Origin: UBA4823 sp034436035
GTDB lineage: Bacteria; Chloroflexota; Anaerolineae; Anaerolineales; UBA4823
Length of the DNA stretch: 43,991 nucleotides
Direction of reading: 5' to 3'
Assembly (NCBI GenBank): GCA_034436035.1
Contig: DAOTVW010000050.1
Span: forward strand, 1-43,991
Numbering within the stretch: the first letter of the stretch is position 1; each line of letters starts with the position of its first letter. Made by a program: the position numbers and the translations under genes. A model generated the notes under the pieces. The model ran no database searches, was not told the origin of the DNA, and saw only the letters and a list, made by a program, of their open reading frames with translations. Positions 1 to 7,839 of this stretch are shown here, piece by piece.

Positions 1-21
1 TCGGGCAACAAACCCGCTCGC

Positions 22-55
22 TGATATAAAAGAAGGGAGAAAAAATTCTCCCTTC
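22..55 (-). terminator. Rho-independent terminator after pgk
   Basis: A perfect 10-bp inverted repeat (GAAGGGAGAA at 32-41 and TTCTCCCTTC at 46-55) encloses an AAAA loop. Read on the minus strand, the hairpin is followed directly by TTTTATATC. It lies 18 bp beyond the pgk stop codon, which is the expected place to end a gap-pgk transcript. Confidence 0.85.
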
Positions 56-73
56 CTGGAAATCATCATTATT

Positions 74-1249
74 TTATTTGTCTTGTAAGACAGCCACGCC
101 GGGTAAAACCAATCCCTCCAGCATTTCAAGCGATGCACCACCGCCCGTAGAGATGTGGGTGATCTTATCCGCCACGCCAGATTTCTTCACCGCAGAAACG
201 GAATCACCGCCCCCGACGATGGTCACCCCTTTACATTCGGCGACAGCTTTGGCAATGCCAAATGTGCCTCCTGCAAAGTTAGGAAATTCAAAAACGCCCA
301 TTGGGCCATTCCAAACCACCGTACCAGCGGGAAGGATGACTTTCGAAAAGGTTGCTACCGTTTCAGGACCTATATCCATGATACGCCAGCCATCCGGCAC
401 AGGTCCCATACTGATGACTTTCTTCGCTGCGCCATCTTCGAACTTATCTGCAATGACGACATCCACCGGCAGTCTTAATTTGGTGCCGCCCTCAGCTAAC
501 AATTGCTTGGCAGTTTCAAGGGCTTCATCTTCCACCAATGAATCACCAACGGGATATCCTTGGGCTTTGAAGAAGGTATTCGCCATCCCACCACCGATTA
601 AAACTTGATCGGCTTTGGTGAGCAGGTTGCGAATGACACCAATTTTGTCGCTGATTTTTGCACCACCCAAAATCGCCACAAACGGTTTTTTGGGGTCTGC
701 AATTGCCTGCCCAAGGTATTGAATCTCTTTCTCCATCAAAAAGCCAGCCACTGCTGGAAGATATCTTGCGACACCTTCAGTGGAGGCGTGAGCACGATGA
801 GCGCTGCCAAAAGCATCATTGACATAGATATCTGCCAATGCGGCTAACTGCTTCGCCATTTCCGGGTCGTTCTTTGTCTCGCCTTTATGAAAACGAGTGT
901 TCTCTAAAACAAGAATATCGCCCGGTTTCAGCGCTTTGGCTGCCTTTTCCGCAACCGGTCCAATACAATCTTCTGCAAAAGCAACCGGTTTCCCCATGAT
1001 TTTGGCTAAGTGTTCCGCTACCGGCTTCATCGAAAATTGCGGATCTGGACCTTCTTTCGGGCGACCAAGATGGGAGCAAAGCACTAAAGATGCGCCATGG
1101 TCGAGTAAATATTGCAGGGTCGGTAATGCTGCTTTGATGCGTGTATCATCTGTGACAACCCCATCTTTGATTGGCACATTAAAGTCAACCCGCACCAGGA
1201 CTCTTTTCCCTTTGAAATCTACATCACGAATCGTTTTTTTATTGAACAT
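74..1249 (-). CDS. pgk: Phosphoglycerate kinase
   Basis: Catalyses 1,3-bisphosphoglycerate + ADP to 3-phosphoglycerate + ATP in the cytoplasm, the first ATP-yielding step of lower glycolysis. The 391-aa product has the usual family length. The N-terminal substrate-binding half shows RVDFNVP and SHLGRPK; the C-terminal nucleotide half shows GGAKISDK, WNGPMGVFE and GGGDS, followed by the glycine-rich STGGGAS segment. An ATG 12 nt upstream (1261) is in frame, but GGAG at 1256-1259 lies 6 nt before the ATG at 1249, so 1249 is the better start. It follows gap on the same strand with a 10-bp hairpin in the 87-bp gap and a strong terminator beyond its stop. Confidence 0.98.
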   Translation of the reverse strand: MFNKKTIRDVDFKGKRVLVRVDFNVPIKDGVVTDDTRIKAALPTLQYLLDHGASLVLCSHLGRPKEGPDPQFSMKPVAEHLAKIMGKPVAFAEDCIGPVAEKAAKALKPGDILVLENTRFHKGETKNDPEMAKQLAALADIYVNDAFGSAHRAHASTEGVARYLPAVAGFLMEKEIQYLGQAIADPKKPFVAILGGAKISDKIGVIRNLLTKADQVLIGGGMANTFFKAQGYPVGDSLVEDEALETAKQLLAEGGTKLRLPVDVVIADKFEDGAAKKVISMGPVPDGWRIMDIGPETVATFSKVILPAGTVVWNGPMGVFEFPNFAGGTFGIAKAVAECKGVTIVGGGDSVSAVKKSGVADKITHISTGGGASLEMLEGLVLPGVAVLQDK

Positions 1250-1300
1250 AGACAACTCCATACCTGAAAAATAAGCGGATATGGTTTAAGAATATCATAA

Positions 1301-1325
1301 TAGAGTCCCCATTCAGGGGACTCTA
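1301..1325 (-). terminator. Intercistronic hairpin between gap and pgk
   Basis: TAGAGTCCCC (1301-1310) and GGGGACTCTA (1316-1325) form a perfect 10-bp stem with a 5-nt ATTCA loop, 11 bp beyond the gap stop codon. On the minus strand it is followed by TTATGATATTC, which is not a proper U tract. It may be a partial terminator, a 3'-end protecting structure or a processing site that lets gap mRNA exceed pgk mRNA. The structure is seen; its function is inferred. Confidence 0.6.
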
Positions 1326-1336
1326 CCGATATACCA

Positions 1337-2395
1337 CTAAAGCGATTTTGCCATCATCGCCGCCAGGTCTGCCGTGCGAACGGAATAACCCCATTCGTTG
1401 TCATACCAACTGACGATTTTTGCAAAATTGCTGGTTTCTTTCCCTAAAACCATGGTAAAGGGAAGATCGACAGAGGAGCTATAAGTGCTGCCCTTAAAAT
1501 CTATGCTTACCAATGGCTCATCTACTGCTTCCAAAATACCCTTCAAAGGTTTCTTGGCAGCGGCATCGCGATATGCCTGGCGTAATTCTTCAGTCGTGGT
1601 GGCTTTTTCAAGTTCCACGGTGAGGTCAACCACTGAAACAGTGGAGGTTGGGACACGTAACGCGTATCCATCCAATTTCCCTGCCATTTCCGGGATAACC
1701 AACTTCAACGCACGCGCAGCGCCTGTGGTAGTCGGGATGATATTCATCGCTGCCGCGCGGGCACGCCGTAAATCACTATGCGGTAAATCGAGGATCTTTT
1801 GGTCATTGGTATAGGCATGGATGGTGGTCATAAAACCACGCACGACTTTGAATTTGTCGTTGACAACTTTAACTGCTGGAGCCAGGCAGTTGGTGGTGCA
1901 GGACGCGTTCGAAACCACATGGTGCACTTTGGGGTCATATTTGTCATCATTGACACCCAAAACGACGGTGATATCCTCCCCTTCAGCAGGAGCTGTAATG
2001 ATCACTTTCTTGGCACCACCCTTGGTGATGTGATTCTCGGCACCTTTTACTTCTTTCCCCTTTTTGTTCACGCCATCTTTCTTGATGGTGAACAGGCCAG
2101 TTGATTCAATTACGATATCAATTCCGAGGTCGCCCCATGGGATTTTGGATGGATCAGTTTCTTTGAAACCTTTTACCTTTTTCCCATTGATCAATAGACC
2201 ATCTTCAACAACTTCGACAGTACCATTGAAACGACCGTAGTTTGTATCGTATTTCAACAGATGCGCCATTGTGTTTAGATCGCCAATATCGTTGAATGCA
2301 ACCACTTCCAGCTCGTCGCTATGGTAGTCTAAGATTGCCTTGAGGACTTGTCGTCCAATGCGGCCGAAACCATTGATACCTACTTTTACTGTCAT
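1337..2395 (-). CDS. gap: Glyceraldehyde-3-phosphate dehydrogenase, type I
   Basis: Oxidises and phosphorylates glyceraldehyde-3-phosphate to 1,3-bisphosphoglycerate with NAD+ in the cytoplasm. The N-terminal Rossmann segment INGFGRIGR is followed by an FNDIGD strand, which suggests NAD rather than NADP use. The catalytic segment SNASCTTNC places the nucleophile at Cys166, and WYDNEWGYS lies near the C-terminus. At 352 aa it is longer than the usual ~335. The excess is a Lys/Gly-rich insertion at about residues 104-124, after ESTGLF. GGAGG lies 5 nt before the ATG. It heads a gap-pgk unit and is preceded by yvcK on the same strand, separated by a 108-bp AT-rich leader with a palindrome. Confidence 0.98.
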   Translation of the reverse strand: MTVKVGINGFGRIGRQVLKAILDYHSDELEVVAFNDIGDLNTMAHLLKYDTNYGRFNGTVEVVEDGLLINGKKVKGFKETDPSKIPWGDLGIDIVIESTGLFTIKKDGVNKKGKEVKGAENHITKGGAKKVIITAPAEGEDITVVLGVNDDKYDPKVHHVVSNASCTTNCLAPAVKVVNDKFKVVRGFMTTIHAYTNDQKILDLPHSDLRRARAAAMNIIPTTTGAARALKLVIPEMAGKLDGYALRVPTSTVSVVDLTVELEKATTTEELRQAYRDAAAKKPLKGILEAVDEPLVSIDFKGSTYSSSVDLPFTMVLGKETSNFAKIVSWYDNEWGYSVRTADLAAMMAKSL

Positions 2396-2425
2396 CGTAA
2401 CCTCCGTGAAAGAGAAATTTAAAAT

Positions 2426-2442
2426 TCAAATTATTAATTTGA
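2426..2442. promoter_or_regulatory. Palindrome in the gap leader (candidate operator)
   Basis: TCAAATTA-T-TAATTTGA is a perfect 17-bp palindrome about 30 bp upstream of the gap start codon, inside the yvcK-gap intergenic region. Its position and symmetry suit a repressor site, but the region is very AT-rich, so a chance palindrome is possible. I saw no convincing -35/-10 pair for gap. Confidence 0.3.
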
Positions 2443-2503
2443 TTGCATTATGTATTATTATTTTACCCGATAATTTCATTTTTGTGTTGTTATGTGCAAT
2501 AAT

Positions 2504-3859
2504 TCACAAGCGAGATGTGTCCTTTATCACCCATTTTTCGGGGTTGTTCAAGATGTCCATCAGGAATTTTGCCAATCGATTGGAATCATGGCGAGTTGGA
2601 TTCATTTCGTCAAATAACTTTTCCTGGATAATCCGATAATGGTTTTGTAAGTTATGTTCCACCTCTACCCACTCAATTTTGTGTCCGACTTTAAAATAAT
2701 GGGGATGCCGGTTGACAACTACCACATCAAAAATACCTTCCCCAACATGATCCTCTAGCGCACGAATGTGATCACCACAAGTATAATGGTCAGTCTCACC
2801 TTTTTGGGTAGCAATGTTACAGACATACACTTTGATGGCTTTGCTGCTGCGGACAGCTTGAGTAATATCTGGCACTAACAGATTGGGCAAGATACTGGTA
2901 TATAAACTACCAGGCCCAATCACGATTAAATCAGCATTCAAAATCGCTTTTATCGCTTCTGGAAAGGCAGGTGGCGCCTCGGGTTGTAAATAAACCCTTT
3001 TAACACGTCCGTTCGATTTAGGGATTTTACTTTCGCCTTCTATACGAACATCCGCTTCGATTACCGGGATCTTGACTTCTGCAACGAGATTGACATTATT
3101 AATTGTCGAGGGAACGACTCTCCCTTTAACCCCCAAAACCCGGCCTGACTCGGCGACCGCTTCTTCGAAGCTGCCCATAATATCTGCCAAGGCGGTGATG
3201 AACAAATTGCCAAACGAATGGCCATCCAACCCGGTTGGACTATCCGGAAAGCGATATTGAAAAAGTTGTGCCAGCAATGCTTCATCATCCGATAATGCCG
3301 CCAGGCAATTTCTTAAGTCTCCAGGAGGTAAAACCCCAAAACCTCTGCGCAGTTTACCCGAAGAGCCCCCGTCATCTGCAACAGTGACGATTGCAGTAAC
3401 GTTATATGTATATTCCTTTAAACCACGCAGCAATGTTGCCAATCCATGTCCGCCGCCAATTGCCACAACATGCGGCCCTTTTTCTAGTTTACGGTGCTGG
3501 GTTAATTCATCCACCACTTTTCGTCCCGGGCGCATAAATGGTTTCATCAGGGAGTGATTCATTCCATAAATGCCTCCCAGGATCATTGCCAGCCCAATTC
3601 CAACAAAAATCACTGCCCGTAAAGGTCGCGAAAGGAAACGCAGTGAAGCTGTCGAAAGGATAGGAAGCCACCATGTTTCAGGAGCTGTGCGATAGATGTG
3701 CAACAGGACAATTCCTAACCCCACCCCAATCAATGTTGTCCCCATCAAAGTCAAGATAAACCATCGTTTGACCCCGATTCCGGGAGACAACCAGCGCAAG
3801 TTTTGAGTCAAAAAATGACTCACACGATAAAAAAGCGAACGATTCTCTGAATTCTTCAT
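2504..3859 (-). CDS. yvcK: YvcK/CofD-like protein with N-terminal membrane anchor
   Basis: A member of the YvcK (gluconeogenesis factor, UPF0052) family, which binds UDP-sugars and in Bacillus is needed for growth on gluconeogenic carbon and for normal cell-wall synthesis. Family marks are AIGGGHGLATLL, TVADDGGSSGKLRR, PPGDLRNCLAAL and IGPGSLYTSILPNL. Cytoplasmic YvcK is about 320 aa; this product is 451 aa because about 125 extra N-terminal residues carry two hydrophobic segments (roughly 33-55 and 81-103), so the domain should be tethered to the membrane. The start has no Shine-Dalgarno but lies 10 nt after a TTGACG-N17-TATGAT promoter. It is followed on the same strand by gap and pgk, which agrees with a role in central carbon flux. 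The usual neighbours rapZ and whiA are absent. Confidence 0.93.
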   Translation of the reverse strand: MKNSENRSLFYRVSHFLTQNLRWLSPGIGVKRWFILTLMGTTLIGVGLGIVLLHIYRTAPETWWLPILSTASLRFLSRPLRAVIFVGIGLAMILGGIYGMNHSLMKPFMRPGRKVVDELTQHRKLEKGPHVVAIGGGHGLATLLRGLKEYTYNVTAIVTVADDGGSSGKLRRGFGVLPPGDLRNCLAALSDDEALLAQLFQYRFPDSPTGLDGHSFGNLFITALADIMGSFEEAVAESGRVLGVKGRVVPSTINNVNLVAEVKIPVIEADVRIEGESKIPKSNGRVKRVYLQPEAPPAFPEAIKAILNADLIVIGPGSLYTSILPNLLVPDITQAVRSSKAIKVYVCNIATQKGETDHYTCGDHIRALEDHVGEGIFDVVVVNRHPHYFKVGHKIEWVEVEHNLQNHYRIIQEKLFDEMNPTRHDSNRLAKFLMDILNNPEKWVIKDTSRL

Positions 3860-3869
3860 TCAATTTATC

Positions 3870-3898
3870 ATCATAGCAGTCTTTTTTCCTTGCGTCAA
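3870..3898 (-). promoter_or_regulatory. Sigma-70-type promoter of yvcK
   Basis: On the minus strand TTGACG (3893-3898) and TATGAT (3870-3875) are 17 nt apart, and the yvcK ATG follows 10 nt after the -10 box. The predicted transcription start is within a few bases of the start codon, so the mRNA would be leaderless or nearly so. Confidence 0.7.
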
Positions 3899-3948
3899 CA
3901 GAAGATAGTTAAGAAGCAAATTAATTTCTGGAGATTTCTTTTCTATGC

Positions 3949-3954
3949 TATACT
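3949..3954 (+). promoter_or_regulatory. -10 box (TATACT) upstream of recJ
   Basis: TATACT ends 13 nt before the recJ ATG at 3968. There is no Shine-Dalgarno in between and no clear -35. It would give a leader of only about 6 nt. It diverges from the yvcK promoter, with about 50 bp between the two -10 boxes. Confidence 0.45.
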
Positions 3955-3967
3955 TACTTTCCAAAAC

Positions 3968-5665
3968 ATGACGGAAAATCATTATCACCCTGTTACCACA
4001 ATCTGGAAGGTTGCCCCAACCATCCCCCCCGAAATAGAAGCGCGCCTTTCCGATTATCACCCGACAATAAGGCAATTATTATACAATCGTGGTATTACCA
4101 CCGCTGCGGAAGCAGAGCGCTATATAAACCCCAAAATAGACTATACGCATGATCCTTTGCTGCTTCTGAATATGGAGGCAGCTGTTGAAAGGATCGAGTT
4201 CGCAATCCAACGGCATGAGCGTATTGCTATATATGGTGATTACGATGTAGATGGCGTCACAGCCACAACCATTCTATCGGATTATTTAAAACGACGCTCT
4301 GCCGATGTCATCTATCACATTCCAAACCGTTTCGAAGAAGGGTATGGCGTCCGCTCTGAAGCAATCGATGGTCTCAAAGAACAAGGAGTAAGACTCATTA
4401 TCACGGTTGATTGTGGGGTGCGTTCATCCATTGAAACAGAACATGCAAAATCTATTGGGCTGGATATGATCATCACCGATCATCATCAACCCCTAAATGA
4501 ATTACCGGATGCCATTGCGATTATAAATCCAAAACAGCCGAATGATCCTTATCCATTCAAGGAGCTTGCCGGTGTTGGGGTTGCTTATAAATTGATCCAA
4601 GGCTATCAAAAACTTAAACCAATACCCCATCTTCAGCCCGAAGACTATCTCGATTTATTAGCTCTAGGCACTATTGCGGACATGGTACCATTAGTAGACG
4701 AAAACCGCACACTTGCCCGCATCGGCCTCGATAAACTTCGTTCCAGTCAACGGGCTGGCATCCGAGCGTTGATCACTATTGCTGGTCTAACGCCTCCTAA
4801 ACTATCTGCCCAACACATTTCGCATTTGCTTGCTCCCCGTCTAAACGCTGCTGGACGCCTGGAGTCAGCAATGGCAGCGTTAAATCTTTTGCTAACCGAT
4901 GATACAGCTCAAGCCAGTAAACTCGCCCAGGAACTTGATGATCAAAACCGGAAACGCCAAAAACTAACTCATCATTTCGAAGCGATAGCTACCGAACTTG
5001 CTCTAATTGATGAAGAAAATCCATACATTCTTGTTGCTGCAAACCCTGAATTTAATCTAGGAGTCATCGGGTTAGTGGCTTCCCGCTTATGTGAACGTTT
5101 TTATCGCCCTGCTATTGTCGCCACCATCAATGATGAATTCATCCGTGGTTCATGCAGATCAATTCCAGAATTGAACATCACTGAGACCCTGGACGAATGC
5201 GTTGACTTGATGGAGCATCATGGTGGTCATGCAGCCGCGGCTGGATTCACGATTAAACGGCATCTATTTCCAGAATTAGTGAACCGCTTAAAACATATCA
5301 CAGAAAGCAGACTAAAAGATTCCCTTTTGCAGCCTACTATTACTGCAGATATCGAACTCGACCTGCACAAAGGGATAAACTTTTATAATGACTTAGAATT
5401 ATTACAACCAACAGGCATCAATAACCCCGCACCTTTATTTATAACCCGCAATTTAACCCCACAAAATATGAAGAAAGTCGGAAAAGAATATTCTCACCTC
5501 CGTTTTCAGGTCAATAACGCTTATCCTTGTATCGCCTTTCGTAAAGGCGATTTATTGGACAATTTACCTGAAAAAATTGATATCTTATATACCATTGAAC
5601 AAAATGATTTCAACGGGAATAGCTACTTACAGTTAGTTGTTCGCGATATCAAACCATCTTCTTAA
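3968..5665 (+). CDS. recJ: Single-stranded-DNA-specific exonuclease RecJ
   Basis: A 5'-3' single-strand DNA exonuclease used in recombination and in mismatch and base-excision repair. The 565-aa product has the DHH-family metal-binding motifs in order: YGDYDVDGVTATT, ITVDCGVRSS and ITDHHQP. These are followed by the DHHA1 part with RSIPELNI and GGHAAAAGF, then a C-terminal OB-like domain. The reading frame could be extended to a TTG at 3890, but the homologous region begins just after the ATG at 3968, which sits downstream of TATACT. It is convergent with the glycosyltransferase gene, with 8 bp between the two stops and no terminator hairpin. Confidence 0.96.
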   Translation: MTENHYHPVTTIWKVAPTIPPEIEARLSDYHPTIRQLLYNRGITTAAEAERYINPKIDYTHDPLLLLNMEAAVERIEFAIQRHERIAIYGDYDVDGVTATTILSDYLKRRSADVIYHIPNRFEEGYGVRSEAIDGLKEQGVRLIITVDCGVRSSIETEHAKSIGLDMIITDHHQPLNELPDAIAIINPKQPNDPYPFKELAGVGVAYKLIQGYQKLKPIPHLQPEDYLDLLALGTIADMVPLVDENRTLARIGLDKLRSSQRAGIRALITIAGLTPPKLSAQHISHLLAPRLNAAGRLESAMAALNLLLTDDTAQASKLAQELDDQNRKRQKLTHHFEAIATELALIDEENPYILVAANPEFNLGVIGLVASRLCERFYRPAIVATINDEFIRGSCRSIPELNITETLDECVDLMEHHGGHAAAAGFTIKRHLFPELVNRLKHITESRLKDSLLQPTITADIELDLHKGINFYNDLELLQPTGINNPAPLFITRNLTPQNMKKVGKEYSHLRFQVNNAYPCIAFRKGDLLDNLPEKIDILYTIEQNDFNGNSYLQLVVRDIKPSS

Positions 5666-5673
5666 ATGATGGG

Positions 5674-6357
5674 CTAATCAACAAAACGATATTTTATAAG
5701 CGCCCACATTGCTTCAAAAGCATCCTTGAGCTGTATTTTTTTTCCTTCAGAATAATCGCGGGGATTGAATGAAATTGGCACTTCATAAATACGGACTTTT
5801 CTTTTTAATATTTTGGCGGTAAATTCGGGCTCAAAATCAAATCTACGGGCATGAATGGTCATATTTTGAACGACTTCTCGCCGAAAAACTTTATAACCGG
5901 TTTCCATGTCGGTTAATATATTATTGTAGAGAATATTGGTCACCAAAGTAAGTATCTTATTTGCTACCATATTCCAAAATAGAATCGGACGCCGCGCACC
6001 CCCCAAAAAGCGGGAGCCATAGACAACCTCTGCATTCCCTTCTTGAATAGGCTTAAGCAGATTAGGGTATTCCCTTGGATCGTATTCCAGGTCAGCATCT
6101 TGAATGATCAAGATATCTCCTGTGGCAGCTTGAATACCTGTATTTACGGCGGCACCTTTTCCTCTGTTCTTTTCATGAAACAGGACATGATATGGTTCAG
6201 TATTTTGGTATTGAGCCAATATTTCACGCGTGCCATCCGTTGAACCATCATCAACAATCACAATCTCAGAGGGTATATTGGTGTTCTGCACCCGTTTTAG
6301 GATTTCTTCAATGGTATTTTTTTCGTTGTAGACAGGGATAATGACACTGATTTTCAT
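5674..6357 (-). CDS. Family 2 glycosyltransferase (DPM1/polyprenyl-phosphate type)
   Basis: A cytoplasmic or membrane-peripheral GT-A glycosyltransferase of 227 aa, similar in layout to dolichol-phosphate mannose synthases, which transfer a sugar from a nucleotide sugar to a polyprenyl phosphate. Seen directly are the N-terminal strand ISVIIPVYNE, the nucleotide-binding VDDGSTDGT, the metal-binding region IQDADLEYDP and a C-terminal FEPEFTAKIL segment. There is no C-terminal membrane domain. I chose the ATG at 6357 over an in-frame ATG at 6381 because the family begins with MKISVII and because TATAAT ends exactly 6 nt before it. The donor and acceptor cannot be read from the sequence. Confidence 0.88.
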   Translation of the reverse strand: MKISVIIPVYNEKNTIEEILKRVQNTNIPSEIVIVDDGSTDGTREILAQYQNTEPYHVLFHEKNRGKGAAVNTGIQAATGDILIIQDADLEYDPREYPNLLKPIQEGNAEVVYGSRFLGGARRPILFWNMVANKILTLVTNILYNNILTDMETGYKVFRREVVQNMTIHARRFDFEPEFTAKILKRKVRIYEVPISFNPRDYSEGKKIQLKDAFEAMWALIKYRFVD

Positions 6358-6363
6358 GCGCCC

Positions 6364-6369
6364 ATTATA
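6364..6369 (-). promoter_or_regulatory. -10 box (TATAAT) 6 nt from the glycosyltransferase ATG
   Basis: On the minus strand a perfect TATAAT is followed by GGGCGC and then the ATG at 6357. With normal -10 to +1 spacing, transcription would start at the A of the ATG, giving a leaderless mRNA. No -35 box is evident. Confidence 0.6.
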
Positions 6370-6421
6370 CCTAATTAACATTGATGTAAGGTGGGTTTGA
6401 CTAATAGAATTTAAGTAGCCG

Positions 6422-6430
6422 TGCTATAAT
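6422..6430 (+). promoter_or_regulatory. Extended -10 promoter of the AAA+ ATPase gene cluster
   Basis: TGCTATAAT is a full extended -10 element. It lies 35 nt upstream of the ATG at 6466, which has its own GGAGG at 6454-6458. The transcript would therefore have a leader of about 28 nt. It probably serves the five-gene run to 13197. Confidence 0.6.
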
Positions 6431-6465
6431 CTGAAATAGAAATGGATAGGACCGGAGGAAGTAAA

Positions 6466-7812
6466 ATGGCAATATTAAACTCGCAACAGGGAATCGAAAC
6501 CGCTAACGTACCACCAAAAAGTAGCTTTCATCCTCACCCCATCACCTCCATCGAAGAAACGGGGCTGCCTGCTTTATGGCTGCAGGATTTAGCGCTTAAA
6601 ATTTTATACTTTCAAGGATACATGAGCGGTTTTAAAATGGCTGAAGAAATCGCATTACCCTTTGCTGGGATTGTCGATCAGATCCTTGAATCCTTAAAAA
6701 AAGAAAAGTTTGTGGAGATAAAATCTTCCCAACAATTAGGATTAGGGGAAGGTTCGTATGTATATGGAATCACCGGGGCGGGCATTTTACGGGCTCGTGA
6801 AGCAATGGAACGAAGCCAGTACGCCGGTCCAGCCCCAGTTCCAATCCATGTTTATAACATGTCCATCCTCCGCCAGAGTCGAAGCCGCTCCTTTTTTACT
6901 TCCACCATTCTTCATAAAGCCTTGTCTAATTTGGTGCTGAATGAACGCACTTATGAACGAATAGGACCAGCGATCAATTCCGGTACATCTATGTTCCTCT
7001 ACGGTCCACCGGGAAATGGAAAGACAAGTATTGCACGCGGGATCGGTAACATGATCTTACAAGATACCATGTATATTCCCTATGCAATTTATATCGACGG
7101 TCAAATTGTTAAATTATATGATAGTGTCAACCATCAACTTGCCCATGAGGATGATACGACCACGCTTGGCACTGGAACATTGAAAGCAACCGGAAAACGG
7201 GATCTGCGTTGGGTGAAAATCCGCCGGCCCTTTATCATTACCGGGGGAGAACTAACACTGGAAGGGTTAGATTTAGTTTACGATGATATCAACAAGTATT
7301 ATGAAGCACCGTTTCAGGTAAAAGCAAATGGGGGCATCTTCCTCATCGACGATTTTGGACGGCAACAAATCCGGCCTAGAGATTTACTCAATCGCTGGAT
7401 CGTCCCACTGGAAAACCGGATAGATTATTTAACTCTCCAAACAGGACGAAAAGTAGAGGTTCCCTTTGATGTGATGATCGTATTTTCGACCAACCTCCCC
7501 CCAAAAGATCTGGTCGATGAAGCATTTCTCCGTCGCTTACGCCACAAAATCGAGATCGGTGATCCAAGCTTTAATGAATACCGCGAAATATTTAAACGGA
7601 TTGCCGCTATTAAAGGGGTTACGTATAGCGATGATGGCTTAAGATATCTCCTGCAAGAGTGGTATATCAAGCGTGGTAGAAAGTTACGCGCCTCCCACCC
7701 CCGTGATTTATGCGATCAAATTTTGGATATATCCCGTTATTTAGGCACAGAACCAGTAATGTCAAAAGATTTATTAGACCGCGCCGCAGAAGCTTATTTT
7801 GTAGATATTTAA
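6466..7812 (+). CDS. AAA+ ATPase with N-terminal winged-helix-like domain
   Basis: A 448-aa ATPase. Residues of roughly 35-110 look like a small winged-helix domain (ALKILYFQGYMSGFKMAEE followed by an ITGAGILRAREAM segment). The AAA+ core has Walker A GPPGNGKTS, Walker B GGIFLIDDFGRQ, sensor-1 VFSTNLPP and an arginine-finger region EAFLRRLRHKI. A large insertion between Walker A and B contains an IDGQIVKLYDSVNH segment. The start at 6466 is set by GGAGG 7 nt upstream; an in-frame ATG at 6442 lacks one. It heads a plus-strand run with glycerophosphodiesterase, dehydratase, CoA-transferase-like and GH3-like genes. The client is unknown; a remodelling or MoxR-like role is only a guess. Confidence 0.85.
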   Translation: MAILNSQQGIETANVPPKSSFHPHPITSIEETGLPALWLQDLALKILYFQGYMSGFKMAEEIALPFAGIVDQILESLKKEKFVEIKSSQQLGLGEGSYVYGITGAGILRAREAMERSQYAGPAPVPIHVYNMSILRQSRSRSFFTSTILHKALSNLVLNERTYERIGPAINSGTSMFLYGPPGNGKTSIARGIGNMILQDTMYIPYAIYIDGQIVKLYDSVNHQLAHEDDTTTLGTGTLKATGKRDLRWVKIRRPFIITGGELTLEGLDLVYDDINKYYEAPFQVKANGGIFLIDDFGRQQIRPRDLLNRWIVPLENRIDYLTLQTGRKVEVPFDVMIVFSTNLPPKDLVDEAFLRRLRHKIEIGDPSFNEYREIFKRIAAIKGVTYSDDGLRYLLQEWYIKRGRKLRASHPRDLCDQILDISRYLGTEPVMSKDLLDRAAEAYFVDI

Positions 7813-7839
7813 TAAGACACAAATTAGGATAATCGCACA

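Noticed and set aside
78..608. Long plus-strand open frame antisense to pgk
   Set aside because: It lies fully within pgk, shows no family motif and has the composition expected of an antisense shadow.
3860..4075. Minus-strand frame of 71 codons between yvcK and recJ
   Set aside because: It overlaps recJ and both promoters, has no family motif, and looks like a chance frame.
6397..6402. TTGACT as the -35 of the AAA+ ATPase promoter
   Set aside because: The spacing to TATAAT at 6425 is 22 nt; the TGC before the -10 makes an extended -10 promoter without a -35 more likely.
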